Below are positions 4,073-5,699 of a stretch of DNA of 5,699 bases, one piece after another (within the stretch, counting starts at the first letter, position 1; every line of letters starts with the position of its first letter). A program made the position numbers and the translations under genes. The notes beneath the pieces were generated by a model that saw only the letters and a program-made list of their open reading frames with translations, ran no database searches and had not been told where the DNA came from. The stretch covers positions 1 through 5,699 of the forward strand of contig JAFGBV010000261.1 of the NCBI GenBank assembly GCA_016932955.1. Reading direction: 5' to 3'. Source of the DNA: Anaerolineales bacterium. GTDB taxonomy: Bacteria; Chloroflexota; Anaerolineae; Anaerolineales; UBA4823.

Positions 4073-5304
4073 GCTTTTGTGGATGCAATCGGCCCACCTT
4101 CAGCGGTAACAGGCTGGGGCAATTGAAGTGGATCAGAAGGTTGCAGAATGGGCTCGGCTTTCTCAATCAGATGGGTGAGCCGCTCCATGCTGCTGGTCAC
4201 CAATGGCAAAGCCTGTTCATCCATCGCTTTGATTGTTTCCCACAAGCGCGCTTGTCGCTCCTTGAGGTCTGAAACCTGGGCTGCAGCCCCTGCAACCGCG
4301 CGGCGGCTGACCAGGTGGCTCCACAGGATCTGGCATACGATTGACAAAGGCGGCGCTAAAAGGATGCCAGGAATACCAAAAGCGTCTGCCAGGGCAATTA
4401 GCAGGAATACGGTCAGAATGGGATTATCCCATCTGCGATTGAAAAGGCGCGGCTTGACCCATACTCCCAAGGCAATCAAGACGATGAGTGTATAGAGAGT
4501 GGTAAACAGGCTGAGCTGTACACTAGTCAGCAGCCCTACCAAAAGCGGCGGAACCATAGCCAGGGGCGCTCCAACCACGGGAATCAGGCATGCCAGCGCG
4601 CCAGCCAGCGCCAGGAGCGCCGGGTATGGGGAACCGAGCAGCCAGTAACCAAGGCCCAATAGCAGCCCGGCCAGGAGACTCTGGATGAGCTGGCCGCGTA
4701 TGTAAGCCCCGATGTCAGGCTCGATTGTCCGCCAAATGCCGCGCGCCTGTCCACGCTGGCCGGATGGAAGCAGTGAGAGCCAGAGGCGTTCAAAATGAAT
4801 TTGGTTGATGCTCCAATAGATGCTCAAGAACAGAACGACGAATACGCCGCTCACAACGCTGCCAACGCCCTGCGTAAAGCCGAGTAGGGCCGGCAGCACC
4901 AGCTGCCCCTGGTCGCCGGTAACTGCTTCGAAGAGCTGACTCGGCGGTGGCAGCCGCGCAACCAGCATCTGTTGAAACGTGGTTCCCTCCAACCATACCG
5001 GCAGCAACCACTCACCATGCGCCGACACGGTAGCGGCTAATTGCTGAATCTCATTCATCGCGCTCTCACCGGTCAGGATGAGAAAGAAGCCGAAACTGCC
5101 CAGGGCTGCCAGGTACCCTAGAATCCAGGCCACGCGCACCACAAAGCCTCGCCCGGCCAGGCGGTTAACCAATGGGCGCAGCGCTGCAGCAAGCGTTAGC
5201 GAGATCAACAGGTAAACGACGACAATACGAAATTGCCACAGCACTAGAAGCGCCAGCAGCGTGGTCAAGACCGCCGCACCGATCCCTACCAGATGCTTGG
5301 TCAT
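4069..5304 (-). CDS. AI-2E-family transporter (PF01594), second of a tandem pair
   Basis: This is a complete 411-residue multi-spanning membrane protein. Hydrophobic helices at about 8-42 and 56-78 precede a long hydrophilic segment (80-135), as in the family. The core signature follows: YIRGQLIQSLLAGLLLGLGY (201-220), WLLGSPYPALLALAGAL, LIPVVGAPLAMVPPLLVGL (240-258), VKPRLFNRRWDNPILTVFLL (283-302) and FGIPGILLAPPLSIV (309-323). Residues 335-411 form a polar C-terminal extension with a predicted amphipathic helix (KERQARLWETIKAMDEQALP) and a Pro-rich end. Characterised relatives include TqsA, tied to autoinducer-2 export, and Na+/H+ antiporters, so the substrate cannot be named. The start ATG 5302-5304 overlaps the preceding gene's stop as ATGA, and its own stop overlaps the BrkB-type gene in the same way. 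Confidence 0.93.
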   Translation of the reverse strand: MTKHLVGIGAAVLTTLLALLVLWQFRIVVVYLLISLTLAAALRPLVNRLAGRGFVVRVAWILGYLAALGSFGFFLILTGESAMNEIQQLAATVSAHGEWLLPVWLEGTTFQQMLVARLPPPSQLFEAVTGDQGQLVLPALLGFTQGVGSVVSGVFVVLFLSIYWSINQIHFERLWLSLLPSGQRGQARGIWRTIEPDIGAYIRGQLIQSLLAGLLLGLGYWLLGSPYPALLALAGALACLIPVVGAPLAMVPPLLVGLLTSVQLSLFTTLYTLIVLIALGVWVKPRLFNRRWDNPILTVFLLIALADAFGIPGILLAPPLSIVCQILWSHLVSRRAVAGAAAQVSDLKERQARLWETIKAMDEQALPLVTSSMERLTHLIEKAEPILQPSDPLQLPQPVTAEGGPIASTKA

Positions 5305-5699
5305 GGCGCGCCTGAAGTATTGACTTGCGCCAACAATGAATCAAGGTCGGTTGTAATGGCCTCAATCTCATCCATCACCTGGTCAATCAGCTTGACCCTC
5401 TGGTCCGAGACCCCTTTCTTGAGCCGCGCCTGCTTGCGCAGGTCTTGAGCCAGGTCTTGCACCGCATAGCGCAGCCGGCTGGCATGATCGCGGCCGGTCG
5501 ATACCCCCGCATCCATCGCTTCCGGATGAAAGACGAAACGATCGAGTAGAAGCTGCAGAATGGCTGCTATGGGAATCGCCATGAGCGCGCCGGCAAGGCC
5601 AAAAAAAGAGCTGAAGGCAAAAATCGCCAGCAGAGAGACAAACGGATTAACCCCTACCGCCTTACGCATGACGCGCGGCACCAGCAGGCTGTTTTCCAC
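5301..5699 (-). CDS. AI-2E-family transporter, C-terminal part (5' end outside window)
   Basis: The reading frame is open to the right edge. The first codon in the window is GTG, read here as internal valine rather than a start, because it lies in the middle of the conserved AI-2E motif ENSLLVPRVMRKAVGVNP. FVSLLAIFAFSSFFGLAGAL and MAIPIAAILQLLL complete the last membrane segments of the family. Residues from about 55 of the visible 132 form a cytoplasmic tail rich in charged, helix-forming residues (LRYAVQDLAQDLRKQARLKK, then VKLIDQVMDEIEAITTDLDSL), likely a coiled coil. This copy is closer to the family consensus than the downstream AI-2E gene, with which it shares a 4-bp ATGA overlap. The operon promoter must lie beyond the window. 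Confidence 0.9.
   Translation of the reverse strand: MENSLLVPRVMRKAVGVNPFVSLLAIFAFSSFFGLAGALMAIPIAAILQLLLDRFVFHPEAMDAGVSTGRDHASRLRYAVQDLAQDLRKQARLKKGVSDQRVKLIDQVMDEIEAITTDLDSLLAQVNTSGAP

Noticed and set aside
4148..4495. 115-codon plus-strand frame opposite the AI-2E gene.
   Set aside because: It is a shadow of the strongly supported AI-2E coding strand, with no ribosome binding site or recognisable motif.

Overview
The window looks like a stretch of a bacterial chromosome, most likely Chloroflexota and probably Anaerolineae-like. This is an inference from style, not from a marker gene. The supporting signs are a lipoprotein whose lipobox is followed by a long Thr/Pro-rich linker and a formylglycine-generating-enzyme-type (FGE-sulfatase) domain, a long CCCTAAGGG-type intergenic palindrome, and a mix of a GC-rich accessory gene with more AT-rich membrane-protein genes. 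No rRNA, tRNA, CRISPR array or transposase gene was found.

Left part (1-1602). A partial gene runs off the left edge on the minus strand (1-439). It encodes a lipoprotein with an FGE-sulfatase domain. After a 288-bp divergent intergenic region with a 14-bp-arm palindrome (624-656), a plus-strand ORF (728-1594) begins as a normal Fic-family protein, with its N-terminal domain and the SxxxEG inhibitory motif. Just before the catalytic HPFxxGNGR motif it switches to the C-terminal half of a GxxExxxY-type protein (PD-(D/E)XK-like fold). That second half also carries a probable one-base frameshift. Neither half keeps its catalytic core, so the ORF is best read as a decayed fusion left by deletion or recombination, or less likely as an assembly join. 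It ends inside a perfect 40-bp palindrome (1563-1602) that places a stop codon in all six frames and lies between convergent genes.

Middle part (1623-2453). Two minus-strand genes encode small GlsB/YeaQ/YmgE-type (transglycosylase-associated) membrane proteins. The first is a standard 89-residue form. The second, 155 residues, has a three-helix membrane part joined to a CsbD-like soluble domain. Both families are linked to general stress response, and here they occur together and as one fused polypeptide.

Right part (2614-5699). This is a compact minus-strand operon read from right to left: the 3' end of an AI-2E-family transporter (PF01594), a second complete AI-2E-family transporter, a YihY/BrkB-family membrane protein, and an unrecognised 166-residue single-pass membrane protein. 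The overlaps are 4, 4 and 8 bp, so translation is probably coupled. Everything in the operon is a membrane protein. The transported substrates cannot be told from sequence. A promoter-like pair and a hairpin abutting the ribosome binding site lie between this operon and the CsbD-fusion gene, suggesting that the stress genes have their own control.
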